The notes beneath the pieces were generated by a model. The model did not search any database, was not told where the DNA came from, and saw only the letters and a list, made by a program, of their open reading frames with translations. A program made the position numbers and the translations under genes. A stretch of 64,000 bases of DNA from Pontibacter liquoris (GTDB taxonomy: Bacteria; Bacteroidota; Bacteroidia; Cytophagales; Hymenobacteraceae), in assembly GCF_022758235.1 (NCBI RefSeq), contig NZ_JALEBG010000002.1, positions 1 through 64,000 of the forward strand. Reading direction: 5' to 3'. Position 1 is the first letter of the stretch, and each line of letters starts with the position of its first letter. Below are positions 17,951-27,644 of the stretch, one piece after another.

Positions 17951-18065
17951 CAGCGGCAAAGCCGAAAGGCTTGTGCTTTAAACTATCCATTAAAGACTAA
18001 ACCATACCTGTGTTTGCCACAGCGGCAATACGGCAGGCTTGCACTGGCTGCAGGCATTTTATGAT

Positions 18066-19904
18066 ATGAAAACGTACTTCCGCATTCTGCAATATGCTCG
18101 GCCTTATAGTCGGTTTGTGCCGCTTTACACGCTTTATACCATTCTGGGCATTATATTCGGCTTGTTCAACTTCACGCTGATCATTCCGCTGCTCAATGTG
18201 TTGTTTGGCGAGGTAGGCGCTGCCGAGGCCGCCCAAATGTCGGCTACTAAGCCCGCGTTCAGCTTCTCCATCGACTTTGTAAAGCACTTTTTCAATTACC
18301 ATTTCGGGCAGATGATTCTGCAGGAGGGCAAGCAGGGCGCGCTGCTGTTTGTGTGCCTTATCATTGTGGGCTCGGTGCTGCTGGCGAACCTGTTCCGCTA
18401 CCTGGCTTTCCGGGTTATCGGGGCGTTGCGGGCGCACGTGGTCCGCAACATGCGCCATGCCGTTTACCAGCGCGTAACGGAGCTGCAACTGGGCTTCTTC
18501 AACAACGAGCGCAAAGGCGACCTGATGACGCGCCTGACCGTGGACATACAGGAAGTGGAAAGCTCGGTAGTGAGCACCCTGACCGTGATTGTGCGGGAGC
18601 CAATCTCGATCATTGCCTTTTTTGCCATTCTGTTCAGCATGTCCGTAAAGCTCACGCTATTTACGCTGATCCTGCTGCCCCTCTCGGGCGGTATTATCTC
18701 GGGCATTTCCAAGCAACTGAAGCGCAAAGCAAAGCAGGGCCAGGATTCGCTCAGCTTTATTTTGACGATCATTGACGAGACGATCTCGGGCATGCGCGTG
18801 ATCAAAGCCTTCAATGCCGAGCCTTTTATCCTGGGCAAGTTCCATGACCAGAATGACCGCTATGCCCGTATCCAGCGCTCCATTGCCAACAAACGCGACT
18901 TGGCCTCGCCGCTGTCGGAGTTCATGGGCGTGACGGTAGTAGCAGGACTGCTGTATTATGGCGGCTCGCTAGTACTGAGCCAGCAATCGGAGCTGAAGCC
19001 GGCCGAGTTTATCACCTACATCATCCTTTTCTCGCAGGTGCTGGTACCGGCCAAAGCCATGTCTTCGGCCTTCAGCAACATCCAGCGGGGCCTGGTGTCG
19101 GGCGAGCGGGTACTGCAGGTAATCGATACCGTGCCGCAGATACAAAACAAACCCGACGCTAAAGTATTACCGGCTTTTGAACACCAGATCACTTTCCGGA
19201 ACGTGGGCTTTGGCTACGGCGGCAAGCCGGTGCTGGAAGATATCAACATCAGCATTGAAAAAGGAAAAACGGTGGCGCTTGTGGGCCCTTCGGGTGGTGG
19301 CAAATCCACGCTGGCAGACCTGATCCCACGTTTCTATGACCCGACCAGCGGCGCCATCCTCATCGACGGCCACGACATACGCGATTATACCATGGAATCG
19401 GTACGTGACAAGATCGGCGTGGTGACGCAGGAATCCATCCTCTTCAACGATACCATCTTCAACAACATCGCCTTTAACAAGGTAAATGCCACGGAAGAAG
19501 AAGTAATTGCGGCCGCTAAAATCGCTAATGCGCACGAGTTTATCATCCAGGCCGAGCAGGGTTATCAGACCGTTATTGGTGACCGCGGGGGCAAGCTTTC
19601 CGGCGGCCAGCGGCAGCGCCTGAGCATTGCCCGTGCCATACTTAAAAACCCGCCGATCCTGATCTTAGACGAGGCCACCTCGGCCCTGGATACCGAATCG
19701 GAGAAGCTGGTGCAGGAGGCGCTTACCAACCTGATGAAGAACCGGACCTCTATTGTAATTGCCCACCGGCTGAGCACCATTCAGCATGCCGACGAGATCC
19801 TGGTGCTGCAGCAAGGCCATATTGTGGAGCGGGGCAGGCACGACGAATTGGTACTAAACAGCGGGCTTTATGCCCGCTTAACACAGATGCAACTAACTGT
19901 ATAA
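18066..19904 (+). CDS. ABC exporter, fused permease/ATPase (MsbA-like)
   Basis: A 612-residue half-transporter of the ABCB/MsbA type, expected to flip a lipid or other hydrophobic substrate across the inner membrane as a homodimer. The N-terminal half has about six membrane helices; the ATPase half has Walker A GPSGGGKSTL (about 408-417), signature LSGGQRQRLS (about 510-519), Walker B ILILDEATSALD (about 531-542) and the H-loop AHRLST. The ATG at 18066 (MKTYFRILQYARPYSRF) is the typical start. Its neighbours, a small membrane protein and gmhA, hint at a role in envelope glycolipid export, but the substrate is inference. Confidence 0.9.
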   Translation: MKTYFRILQYARPYSRFVPLYTLYTILGIIFGLFNFTLIIPLLNVLFGEVGAAEAAQMSATKPAFSFSIDFVKHFFNYHFGQMILQEGKQGALLFVCLIIVGSVLLANLFRYLAFRVIGALRAHVVRNMRHAVYQRVTELQLGFFNNERKGDLMTRLTVDIQEVESSVVSTLTVIVREPISIIAFFAILFSMSVKLTLFTLILLPLSGGIISGISKQLKRKAKQGQDSLSFILTIIDETISGMRVIKAFNAEPFILGKFHDQNDRYARIQRSIANKRDLASPLSEFMGVTVVAGLLYYGGSLVLSQQSELKPAEFITYIILFSQVLVPAKAMSSAFSNIQRGLVSGERVLQVIDTVPQIQNKPDAKVLPAFEHQITFRNVGFGYGGKPVLEDINISIEKGKTVALVGPSGGGKSTLADLIPRFYDPTSGAILIDGHDIRDYTMESVRDKIGVVTQESILFNDTIFNNIAFNKVNATEEEVIAAAKIANAHEFIIQAEQGYQTVIGDRGGKLSGGQRQRLSIARAILKNPPILILDEATSALDTESEKLVQEALTNLMKNRTSIVIAHRLSTIQHADEILVLQQGHIVERGRHDELVLNSGLYARLTQMQLTV

Positions 19905-20036
19905 TAGATAAATAGTATAATTTTAGCAATATTATAGGCTAAAACAGGAATTTGCGGCATGTGCTTTTGAAAAGTTATATTCTTTTTTAGCTTTATAAAA
20001 AACATATTGTTGCACAAAACCTCTACTATTTCATCC

Positions 20037-20372
20037 ATGAAAACACTTAATGCAATCCTCAATGTTGTGGTACTGGCGTATGTGGTACTGGCCATCCTGC
20101 TGCTGACAACAGCCGTAAAAGAAAGCGACCTGTTTGACATTACTACCCCGCAACAGGTGCTCTCGTTTTACAAGATTCTGCTGGCCGTAGGCGGCGGCAT
20201 TATGCTGACCAAGCTGCTGGTAAACAGCCTCTATATTTCCGGCATACGCTATGAGCAGCACCAGGCACAATTAAAGATAAACGAACTCAAAGCGGACCTC
20301 TACGAGAAACGCCAGGAGTTTAGAAGCAACAGTTATAAACAGGCCAGGGCCACCGAGGCCGAGGCCGCATAA
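20037..20372 (+). CDS. Small membrane protein with coiled-coil tail
   Basis: A 111-residue protein with two membrane helices (about 5-27 and 45-68) and a charged helical C-terminus (residues 72-105) likely to form a coiled coil. I do not recognise the family. The ATG at 20037 was chosen over one 30 bp upstream because the latter is in the AT-rich leader. gmhA starts 7 bp after its stop, so both are probably co-transcribed. Confidence 0.7.
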   Translation: MKTLNAILNVVVLAYVVLAILLLTTAVKESDLFDITTPQQVLSFYKILLAVGGGIMLTKLLVNSLYISGIRYEQHQAQLKINELKADLYEKRQEFRSNSYKQARATEAEAA

Positions 20373-20379
20373 CGACTAC

Positions 20380-20952
20380 ATGAACCAAACCATACTGGCC
20401 GAACTGACACAGGCACAAACTGTGTTAAACGCCTTTCTTTCTGACCCCAATAACCTTACCGCCATTGCACAAGGAGCTGATGTGATGGCTGCCTCGGTAA
20501 AAGCCGGCGGCAAAATACTGAGCTGCGGCAACGGCGGTTCGATGTGCGATGCCATGCACTTTGCCGAAGAGCTGACCGGCCGCTACCGCGACAACCGCAA
20601 AGCCATTCCGGCCATTTCTATTTCGGATGTGAGCCACATGAGCTGCGTGGGCAATGACTATGGCTATGATTTTGTGTTTTCGCGCTACCTCGAGGCACTG
20701 GGCAACCCGGGCGATGTACTGCTGGCCATCAGCACCAGCGGCAACTCTGCCAACGTGCTCCGCGCTGCTGAAACGGCCAAAGCCAAAGGGATGAAAGTAG
20801 TAGGCCTCACCGGCAAAGACGGCGGCAAACTGGCACCCTTGTGCGACGTAGAAATACGGGTGCCGCACATGGGCTATGCCGACCGCGTGCAGGAAATCCA
20901 TATCAAGGTGATCCACATCTTTATACTGCTGCTGGAGCAAAAGCTGGTGTAG
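20380..20952 (+). CDS. gmhA: Phosphoheptose isomerase
   Basis: GmhA converts sedoheptulose 7-phosphate to D-glycero-D-manno-heptose 7-phosphate, the first step in making ADP-heptose for LPS or S-layer glycans. The 190-residue protein has a SIS fold with [20 protein letters not shown] (about 48-67), the phosphate-binding [10 protein letters not shown] (about 114-123) and the late [11 protein letters not shown] helix with the catalytic His. The length is normal. It follows the small membrane protein closely and the ABC exporter, supporting an envelope polysaccharide context. Confidence 0.93.
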   Translation: MNQTILAELTQAQTVLNAFLSDPNNLTAIAQGADVMAASVKAGGKILSCGNGGSMCDAMHFAEELTGRYRDNRKAIPAISISDVSHMSCVGNDYGYDFVFSRYLEALGNPGDVLLAISTSGNSANVLRAAETAKAKGMKVVGLTGKDGGKLAPLCDVEIRVPHMGYADRVQEIHIKVIHIFILLLEQKLV

Positions 20953-21159
20953 GAATCAAGACCTCGCGGCGTGCGCAGCTCCCGCGAGTGTCTGGCGCTG
21001 AAGACTAGGGCTTATCACGCAGGTATACCTGGCTTTGACCTCCTGGCGCGAAAAGCGGCAAATGCAATGCCCGATGGTTTTGTTATATCTGTTGCGAGGA
21101 TGCGGCGCGTATACATAAGGGGTCGGCTATTTGCTGGCCGCATACTGTTCTACAGCACC

Positions 21160-21840
21160 ATGAAATACGCTTTATACTTTATACTTGCCTGCAGCTTGTT
21201 CTCCTGCCAATCGCGGGACGCCGACCATGCCGGCAAGCAGTCCCAAACGCACCCCGCAACGGTAACAGCAACGGATAGTACGCGCACGCAGCCGGCTTCT
21301 CCGGAGTCCGCTCCGCCTGCCGCCCCGGATTCTGCTTTCCTGATCATGCCTGGCCAGGGTATTGGCCATGTCAGGTTAGAGATGCCCTCGGCCGCCCTTA
21401 CCCGCATCCTGGGCAAGCCCGACAGTGGTGATGCGGCCATGGGCAAATCGCTGCAGTTTTGGATCAGCAAAGGAGCAAACCAGCCGCGCCAGTATGTAGC
21501 CGTTTATATCGTGACCAACTTCAATGGCAGGGACGAAACACCGAAAGTGCAGCAGGTGCAGGTCACCTCGCCGCAGTTTAAAACCTCGTCTGGTGCCAGC
21601 ACCGGCCAGCAGCTGCCCGAAATCCGAAAGCAGTTCGGCAGCCTCTTTCCAATAGCGTATTACACCAACTCCCGCCACCAGCAGGTCTATATCTTCGACA
21701 GCCAGGCGCAGGGCATTGCCTTTGAAGTAACCGTGCCGGACAGCACCTGCACCGCTATTACCGTGCATCAGCCAAACACAGACGTAACCGAAACGTACCT
21801 GCCGGTACACCCGGATATGACGCGGCTGAAAAAGCCCTGA
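21160..21840 (+). CDS. Lipoprotein of unknown function
   Basis: A 226-residue exported protein with a lipobox LFSC (Cys near 15) followed by a Ser/Thr/Pro/Ala-rich linker to about residue 60 and a folded domain that begins IMPGQGIGHVRLEMPSAAL. The domain pattern, GIGHVRLGM with a conserved glycine and LGKPDSGD, recalls a family of small periplasmic domains in Bacteroidota, but I cannot name it. The ATG at 21160 was chosen because it gives an intact signal peptide; the frame is open further upstream without one. It ends 98 bp before comM. Confidence 0.7.
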   Translation: MKYALYFILACSLFSCQSRDADHAGKQSQTHPATVTATDSTRTQPASPESAPPAAPDSAFLIMPGQGIGHVRLEMPSAALTRILGKPDSGDAAMGKSLQFWISKGANQPRQYVAVYIVTNFNGRDETPKVQQVQVTSPQFKTSSGASTGQQLPEIRKQFGSLFPIAYYTNSRHQQVYIFDSQAQGIAFEVTVPDSTCTAITVHQPNTDVTETYLPVHPDMTRLKKP

Positions 21841-21938
21841 TGCAGGCAGGCGGTTTTCACTTTTAGCAATACAATCGGAATCAATTGTACAAATCCGTTG
21901 TTGCCAATCCAAATCCTATATTCCGCAAGAGAGAACGT

Positions 21939-22625
21939 ATGCTCATCAAAACATTTGGCAGTGCCGTACAGGGCGTAAATGCCTATACCATCACCGTTGA
22001 AGTTAGTGTATCGCCCGGTACCAAGTACCTGTTAGTAGGCCTCCCCGATAATGCCGTGAAAGAAAGCGAACAGCGCATCGAGTCGGCACTGAAGGAGTAT
22101 GGGTATAAAATGCCGCGCCAAAAGGTGGTCGTAAACATGGCACCAGCGGATATCCGCAAAGAAGGCTCGGCCTACGACCTGACCATTGCCATGGGCATAC
22201 TGGCCGCTTCCGGACAGATGCAACCGGACAAAGTGCCGGCTTACATGATCATGGGCGAGTTGTCTTTAGATGGTTCTTTGAGACCAATAAAAGGCGTGCT
22301 GCCCATAGCCATACAAGCCCGCAAAGAAGGCTTTAAAGGCTTTATACTTCCTGCGCAAAATGCCCAGGAGGCAGCTATTGTGAATAACCTGGATGTGATC
22401 GGGGTACAGAACATACAGGAAGCTATCGAGTTTCTGGACGGGCAGCGCGATATTCCGCCATTGGCAGTGGACACGCGCGATATTTTCCAGAGCACCGCAG
22501 ACCAGTATGCTGCCGACTTTGCCGACGTGCAGGGGCAAGAAAACATCAAGCGCGCGCTGGAGATTGCGGCTGCTGGCGGCCATAATCTCATTATTATTAG
22601 TCCCCCTGTTTCGACTAATCTCTAA
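21939..22625 (+). pseudogene. comM: comM, 5' fragment (interrupted)
   Basis: N-terminal part of a Mg-chelatase-like AAA ATPase (YifB/ComM). In naturally transformable bacteria ComM is a branch-migration helicase promoting integration of incoming DNA. The fragment encodes the ChlI/S5-like domain (MLIKTFGSAVQGVNAYTITV, then VGLPDNAVKESEQRIESAL) up to AAAGGHNLI, just before Walker A. After the junction core (22587-22594) the frame reads ten element-derived residues (IISPPVSTNL plus preceding I) and stops, giving a 228-residue product. The rest of the gene is at 39274-39685 and 46126-46599. The ATG at 21939 is the family start; an upstream in-frame ATG is disfavoured. Confidence 0.92.
22587..22594 (+). 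other. Left attachment core of insertion 1 (attL)
   Basis: CTCATTAT, repeated at 39266-39273. It encodes the L-I-M part of the ComM sequence [12 protein letters not shown], immediately before Walker A. Joining the two copies restores the comM reading frame. The sequence just inside the left end (TATTAGTCC, 22595-22603) resembles that at 25863-25871. Confidence 0.75.
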
Positions 22626-22992
22626 ACCCATACTAACCATAGCTAACTATATACAAATCTCAGCTTTTATACGAATTTTAAAGCTTTTACCTCTTTACTA
22701 ATTTTAATTACTTGTAGAAGGGCAACGGTTATTTATGGTTGAATATGGTATTACGGTACCCCTTTGGTACCTCTGAACCACTTTCCATAGGATTGCTTAA
22801 ATGCATATTCTATATATAGTAAAATTAAAGTAGCGGCATTATTGGCAGTCTGTATGATAATATCAAGATGTCTACATTTCCTTTCTGTAAATCTACGAGT
22901 AAGAATTTTGTATTAATTTATTATTAAATATTAAGATGCCAAACTAACAAATACGTATAATCTACTAATGTAGTATTTTAATTAACTATGAT

Positions 22993-23799
22993 ATGGAAAA
23001 GGTTTATACGTATTTATCATCAAGGGCTTATTTCTTGATCTTTTCAGTTTTTTTTATCACTTGTTGTCAGCCTAGACTTATGCCAGGAAACTATATTCTT
23101 TCAAGCACTGGTGGGACCGAGGATTTTTCGAAAAACTATTTAGGAAGAGCTGCAAAACCAACTATAAAGCAGAAGAAGAAGATTTCGCGGCCTGGCAGTA
23201 GCGTACTTTTCGTAGAAATGAATAAATATAGCAGGAGGATGTTATGGGATGGTTCAGCTATACCGGTGAAGCCAGATGAGAAGATGAACAAGTCTTTAGT
23301 TAATCTTTTAAATGAATCCTTAGCAAATTTAGATGCTTCAGGAGCTAATGGCTTGCCTATAAAAGGGGAAATTTCTCTAGAAAAGATTGCTAGTGTAACA
23401 TTTAAAATTGATTCAATACATAAATTCTTAAGTATCAATCCAGATGCCGAATATGACTACACTACAGTTTGCTCATCCTCCATTGGCATATATAATGGTA
23501 AAACCAATAAAGCCTTACAAGACCAATTAAATTATATTCAAAGAATCTATCAAATTTCTGGCAAATTTGAACTTAAAGCTAAGGAAGCTTACAAAGCTGA
23601 TCTTCAAGCTGAAATAGAGAATTTACCTACTAATTTGAAAGCAAACTGGTCCAGAAAAGATGATGATACTTTTGAATATGAGTTGGACAAATCTTGGGCA
23701 GTGGTAGAAGTTGTGGCATTACCAAAAGATGTTTGTAAGCGGGTAGCAGGCCAATATGTAGATGGTAGAGGCGTGGGATTAATAAAAAAAAAGAACTAA
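22993..23799 (+). CDS. Lipoprotein, possible 5' half of a frameshift fusion
   Basis: A 268-residue product with a signal peptide and lipobox FFITCC (Cys near 25). The mature part is Lys-rich with no family I recognise. Near its stop, in phase, lies A AAA AAG (23787-23793) in a run of nine A, the same heptamer as the dnaX -1 frameshift site. In the -1 frame translation is open from 23769 straight through to 24593, with no stop. The zero frame ends only two codons after the slippery site (AAC TAA). A fused product would be about 533 residues: a lipoprotein domain followed by a barrel-like domain. Alternatively the run is phase-variable or the gene is broken by a one-base deletion. Confidence 0.65.
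   Translation: MEKVYTYLSSRAYFLIFSVFFITCCQPRLMPGNYILSSTGGTEDFSKNYLGRAAKPTIKQKKKISRPGSSVLFVEMNKYSRRMLWDGSAIPVKPDEKMNKSLVNLLNESLANLDASGANGLPIKGEISLEKIASVTFKIDSIHKFLSINPDAEYDYTTVCSSSIGIYNGKTNKALQDQLNYIQRIYQISGKFELKAKEAYKADLQAEIENLPTNLKANWSRKDDDTFEYELDKSWAVVEVVALPKDVCKRVAGQYVDGRGVGLIKKKN
23787..23793 (+). promoter_or_regulatory. Candidate -1 slippery heptamer A AAA AAG
   Basis: The heptamer lies in phase (codons AAA at 23788 and AAG at 23791) at the 3' end of the upstream frame, within A9 (23784-23792), two codons before TAA. It is identical to the E. coli dnaX slippery sequence. No strong downstream stem-loop was found by eye; A9 could also allow transcriptional slippage. Confidence 0.5.
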
Positions 23800-24065
23800 T
23801 TCAACCTGAAAAATCAAGTGAACTAAGCTTTGAACAGCCCAGTAGCTCGTCAATTGCATGCAGAAACTGTAGCTACCTAAGTTTCCTACCAATAACTGAG
23901 CAAACGACAGTTTCAATCAATAATCAAAGAGAACTGGCTCAAGAATCAAACTTCAAGAATAAAATCAATGATGTAAATTTTAGCGTTTCATTTGGCTATC
24001 ATTTAGATTTTATAGAACAAGCAGATTCATATGCAAAGTTTTCCGACCCAACATATTTATCGTTA

Positions 24066-24593
24066 ATGTTTCTGCTGCCAGGCCTGTTGAAGAATAAAGT
24101 AGAAATCGGAGGTTATTATAACATTAAGGCTCCAACGATATCAATTGTTAATAGTTATACAACACTTGGAGGACATAGAAGTAAAGTACAAAATTTGTAT
24201 AAGTATAGACAAATGGGCTTTGTTGCAAAAGTTTATCCTTTTACTAATTACTTCGGAGAACAAGGGATCTATGTTGGTGGCTCGGCCGATCGAAACTTTC
24301 AGATTCCGATTGATAACCTTTCTGTAGTTGTTGATAATTCAAGGCTATATCAGGAAATAAGTAACTATAATAGTTTTGGTTTCAGTGGCATAATAGGCTA
24401 TAAAAAAGATTTCGAAATATTATCCAGGAATAGAATAGGTATAAGCATTGAGATAAAGTATAGTGTAGTAGAACTTAGGAGTCAAAGCTTTATTTTTAAT
24501 GTCTTTGGCAATGCTGATCCACAGGACTTTAGTAAAAAGTATTCTAATTTGGGAGCAACTCTCGGTGTAGGTTATTATCTAAATTTAAATTAA
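24066..24593 (+). CDS. Beta-strand-rich protein, likely 3' half of frameshift fusion
   Basis: The first ATG in this frame is at 24066 (175 residues), but the frame is open from 23769 and the upstream codons encode plausible protein (for example VNFSVSFGYHLDF just before it). No good ribosome-binding site precedes the ATG. Alternating aromatic and polar residues, the YIGGSADRNFQ-like segments and a last strand GATLGVGYYLNLN suggest an outer-membrane barrel or similar beta-rich domain. It ends one base before the next gene start, so the three genes are an operon. I do not recognise the family. Confidence 0.6.
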   Translation: MFLLPGLLKNKVEIGGYYNIKAPTISIVNSYTTLGGHRSKVQNLYKYRQMGFVAKVYPFTNYFGEQGIYVGGSADRNFQIPIDNLSVVVDNSRLYQEISNYNSFGFSGIIGYKKDFEILSRNRIGISIEIKYSVVELRSQSFIFNVFGNADPQDFSKKYSNLGATLGVGYYLNLN

Positions 24594-24594
24594 C

Positions 24595-25569
24595 ATGAAT
24601 ATTAGATATCTTCTACTGTCAATCTCCTTTCTATTTTATTCTTGCGATGATCTAGATGCTGATGGGCCAAAAGATTGTGTCACATCAGCTTACGACATAC
24701 TCAATGGTATTGACAAAGACTTTGTTGGTAATTATGCTAATGCTACATCACCAATTTTCGGTGGCGACCTGATAAGTGTTGCTCCATATGTATATCACGA
24801 TGTTGCTTTGTATAGAATTAGTGGTGATTCTATTAACCAATACTTAAGGAATGTTGAATTTACTAATGACAGAAGCCTCTGCAATATTATTAACATGATC
24901 AGCAAAGCCTCTAATTCACCAAATTTTCAATGGGAATATACCGGAGACAAACTAGTTGCAGCAGCTGTATTTTCTAAACGCATCAGATTAAACCAAGATG
25001 TAAATAAAATTCAAAACGTAAACGACATTGTCTGGGCATGGCATTCTGGACTTAATACAGGGGGCGTTAACGGAAATCAACAGATAGTAAAGTATAATGA
25101 TGGAAGGAAAGTTATTGATGGAAAAATATCAGACGAGATCCCCTTGCCTCTTGAAAGAAATAAAATTTATGTGTGGGCAGTATGGACATGGAATGAAGAA
25201 GGCACAAAAGTAGTAAAATCAAGCATGGAGATTCCCTTTATTGTAGAGGGGTATGATCCATTTAATCAGGCGCAACAACTCATAGGAAATTGGGTACTTG
25301 AAAAGGCAACTGATACAAGAGATAGCAAAGACATGACAAATGACCTACAAGAGGTACGAACACTTCATATATCTGCTATTGACTGTACTGAGGAAATCTG
25401 GAGCAGACGAATCACGATTAACGGAAATCAATCAGAAATAACCACTAATAATGCTGTTGCTTTAACTCCTGATTTAGTACTGACTGATATTAAGATAAAT
25501 TGCGGCTCATTCAGAGGCCTAGTTAATTTCAATGATTCACTTATAGAAGTTTTTTATAAACCTCAGTAA
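24595..25569 (+). CDS. Lipoprotein of unknown function
   Basis: A 324-residue exported lipoprotein with lipobox FYSC (Cys about 17) and a mature sequence rich in Asp, Asn and aromatic residues. A central segment (VWAWHSGLNTGGVNGNQQIVKYNDG) and a C-terminal domain starting LIGNWVLEKATDTRDSKDM are notable; the latter has a lipocalin-like look (GxW) but is not assignable. It starts one base after the preceding stop. AT-rich codon use matches the inserted element, not the host. Confidence 0.65.
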   Translation: MNIRYLLLSISFLFYSCDDLDADGPKDCVTSAYDILNGIDKDFVGNYANATSPIFGGDLISVAPYVYHDVALYRISGDSINQYLRNVEFTNDRSLCNIINMISKASNSPNFQWEYTGDKLVAAAVFSKRIRLNQDVNKIQNVNDIVWAWHSGLNTGGVNGNQQIVKYNDGRKVIDGKISDEIPLPLERNKIYVWAVWTWNEEGTKVVKSSMEIPFIVEGYDPFNQAQQLIGNWVLEKATDTRDSKDMTNDLQEVRTLHISAIDCTEEIWSRRITINGNQSEITTNNAVALTPDLVLTDIKINCGSFRGLVNFNDSLIEVFYKPQ

Positions 25570-25851
25570 CTCATTTTATGACTTACCTGTATTTGCGAAC
25601 TATCATTGTTTCACTCCTGCTATGATTAAAGTATACTTTACGGCATTAGGAGTAAAAAGTACAGCAGCATGAAGGACGTAACCAATTTGCATATCCTGCT
25701 AATACCAGCCACCTCGTTAGATACCTAATTCGTTTTCATTAATTGAACTGATTGCTGCTGTGTAGTTAAATTCAATTAATAAGTGTCTACTCCTACTTAC
25801 CAAAACTTCAATTTTTTTTCATCTAGTTAATTACGGTTGTTTACGACTAAT

Positions 25852-25871
25852 TAGGGACCAACTATTAATCC
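25852..25871. other. Internal junction of two element ends
   Basis: TAGGGACCAAC (25852-25862) is identical to the sequence at the right end of insertion 1 (39255-39265). It is followed directly by TATTAATCC (25863-25871), which matches the left-end sequence TATTAGTCC (22595-22603) in 8 of 9 positions. This is what a right end joined to a left end would look like. The CTCATTAT core itself is absent here. The surrounding gap (25570-25952) contains no gene. Confidence 0.5.
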
Positions 25872-25952
25872 AAAAAGTACTTTATAAAACACCACGTTTT
25901 TTAAAGCTAGGTAGGGTTATCTAGACAAAACGGTAACTAATTAATAACTATA

Positions 25953-27041
25953 ATGGCTAAAGTAAACCTCATAGAAAAGAAGCTGGCAGGCGGGAAGGTA
26001 TCACTCTTGTTAGACTACTACCAGCACGGGCAACGCAAAAAGGAAACGTTAAAGCTGTACGTATATCCACCCGACAAAAAGAGCAAGAACCCCATCCTCA
26101 AGAACGCCTATGAGGAAACCTACGTCAAAGCACAGTACTTAAAGCACAAGAAGGAGATGCAACTGGCCCAAGGGGAACATGAGCTACCTGTAAAGACAGA
26201 CAAGAGCGCTTCCTTTATCCTATACTTTGACCAACTGGCAGAAACACGAAATCAGAACTGGCAAAGCGTAAGACGCCACCTGTACGATTACACTAAAGGC
26301 AAGCTTACTTTTGGCAACGTCACCGAAGAATGGCTTCACCGATTCCAGGAATACCTTAGAACCAAAATAAAAGATGTGACGGTCTGCTCTTATATGGGTA
26401 TTATTACGACATGCCTAAACCAAGCTGTTAGAGAGAAGATTATACTTGTGAATCCGGCCACAAACATCAAAAAGGTAAGAGGCAAAGAGATCCCACCAAA
26501 GTATTTGACTTTGGAACAAATACAGGTACTAGAACAAAATACCGGGAACATACCCTAGTGGTTCACTGATCCTTTCTTGTTTAGCTGCTATACAGGTTTA
26601 AGATTGTCGGATGTCGAAAGCCTGACTTGGGCTGAGATAGTGTCTACAACGGGGAAGCACGGGCAGTTCACAATTGTTAAGGAGCAAGCTAAGACCGGTG
26701 AAACTGTAGTAATTCCACTCTCCAGACAAGCTATGAACGTTTTACAGCGGCAGAGTATAGAAACGAAGGACTCTAGGGCACATGGCTTTGTATTTAAGCT
26801 TAAAAGCCGTTCCCAAACCAAGAGGTACATTCATAGGTGGCGTACGCAGTCAGGTATACATTTTACCTATCACTCCTCCCGTCACACCTTCGGCACAATG
26901 TTGCAGACAGCTGGGGTTGATATCAACACTACAAGCAAGTTGATGGGACATAAGAGTATCAGCATGACTCTGCGCTATGCTAAAGTAGTTGATAAAGCAC
27001 GAGAATCAGCAATTAGCCTCCTCAACAGTTTTACCATGTGA
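25953..27041 (+). pseudogene. Tyrosine integrase with in-frame amber codon
   Basis: A phage-integrase family recombinase of 362 residues if read through one TAG at 26556-26558. Both halves are in the same frame: 25953-26558 gives the Arm- and core-binding domains and 26577 onward starts the catalytic domain. Catalytic residues are visible: R in YTGLRLSD, HSSRHTFG, GHKSISMTLRYAKV (Tyr). The stop falls between NTGNIP and WFTDPFLFSCYTGL, a spot where family members are continuous, so a point mutation is the simple reading; amber suppression is possible. It lies 82 bp from the junction at 25871, the usual place for an integrase next to its att site. Confidence 0.85.
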
Positions 27042-27090
27042 GTAAACTATCAAAGTTTTCCGGCAGAATTAAAATTCTAATATATAGTAC

Positions 27091-27116
27091 AAAAGAGAAG
27101 CAAATGCTTCTCTTTT
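27091..27116 (+). terminator. Rho-independent terminator after integrase
   Basis: Perfect 11-bp stem AAAAGAGAAGC / GCTTCTCTTTT with an AAAT loop, followed by T4 more. Confidence 0.88.
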
Positions 27117-27365
27117 TTTTTCAGCACTAGCTAGTGTGGTTTAGTAAGTATTAACCGATCACTTTGAGCTTAAAAAGATATTCGGATTGAAATCAAGTAC
27201 TTAATTACACTGACTGCTTACTGCTAAGCTGATAAAATGTGGATAAGTCTCCAAACTTTCGCGGCTTTTTAGCCCCTTCAAAATCTATATTTGAATTCAT
27301 TGGATGGCTTTATCAATAAACCATCTCTTATATGTCATGTAATATTAATAATCAAATTTCATCAA

Positions 27366-27632
27366 ATGGAAAATCCAGTAAGAGAGCTAAATGTTCTAGA
27401 AAATCCATTCCTAAACTTTAAGCAAGCCATCGAGTACCTAGGTTTCATCCCTGAATCGACGCTCAGAGAATGGACCAGCACCCGAAAGATTACTTCCTAC
27501 CGTCCAGGTAAACAAGTAAGGTATAGAAAATCAGACCTCGACGAATTCATGAAGAGGTACATCAAAAAATCAAACTATGTGATAAAAGACGAAATACATA
27601 CAAATTCATATAAAGCAAAAATCAACAACTAA
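27366..27632 (+). CDS. Excisionase-like helix-turn-helix protein
   Basis: An 88-residue DNA-binding protein with the HTH_17/MerR-like winged helix of excisionases: NFKQAIEYLGFIPESTLREW, then the wing with PGKQVRYRKSDLDEFMKRY (about 52-70). Such proteins bend DNA at att sites to steer excision. The ATG at 27366 starts just before the domain; an upstream in-frame ATG at 27291 would add 25 unusual residues. It is the first of three small genes (27366-28761) between the integrase and the non-coding region. Confidence 0.8.
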   Translation: MENPVRELNVLENPFLNFKQAIEYLGFIPESTLREWTSTRKITSYRPGKQVRYRKSDLDEFMKRYIKKSNYVIKDEIHTNSYKAKINN

Positions 27633-27644
27633 CTTAAATTTAAG

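Larger units (their letters stand above)
16972..18000. other. Gene-free stretch with inverted copies of repeats
   Basis: No credible gene. It mirrors 12764-13815: copies of R3, R2 and R1 occur in the opposite orientation and order. It also holds many TATACTT/AAGTATA motifs and, at the right end, the promoter box of the ABC exporter gene. Confidence 0.7.

Noticed and set aside
21885..21938. Upstream start for comM at 21885
   Set aside because: ComM proteins begin MLIKTFGSAVQG or similar; the extension is in the intergenic leader.
26556..26558. Selenocysteine-like or pyrrolysine recoding at the integrase TAG
   Set aside because: No recoding element or related tRNA was seen; a nonsense mutation is simpler. 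Read-through was kept only as a possibility.
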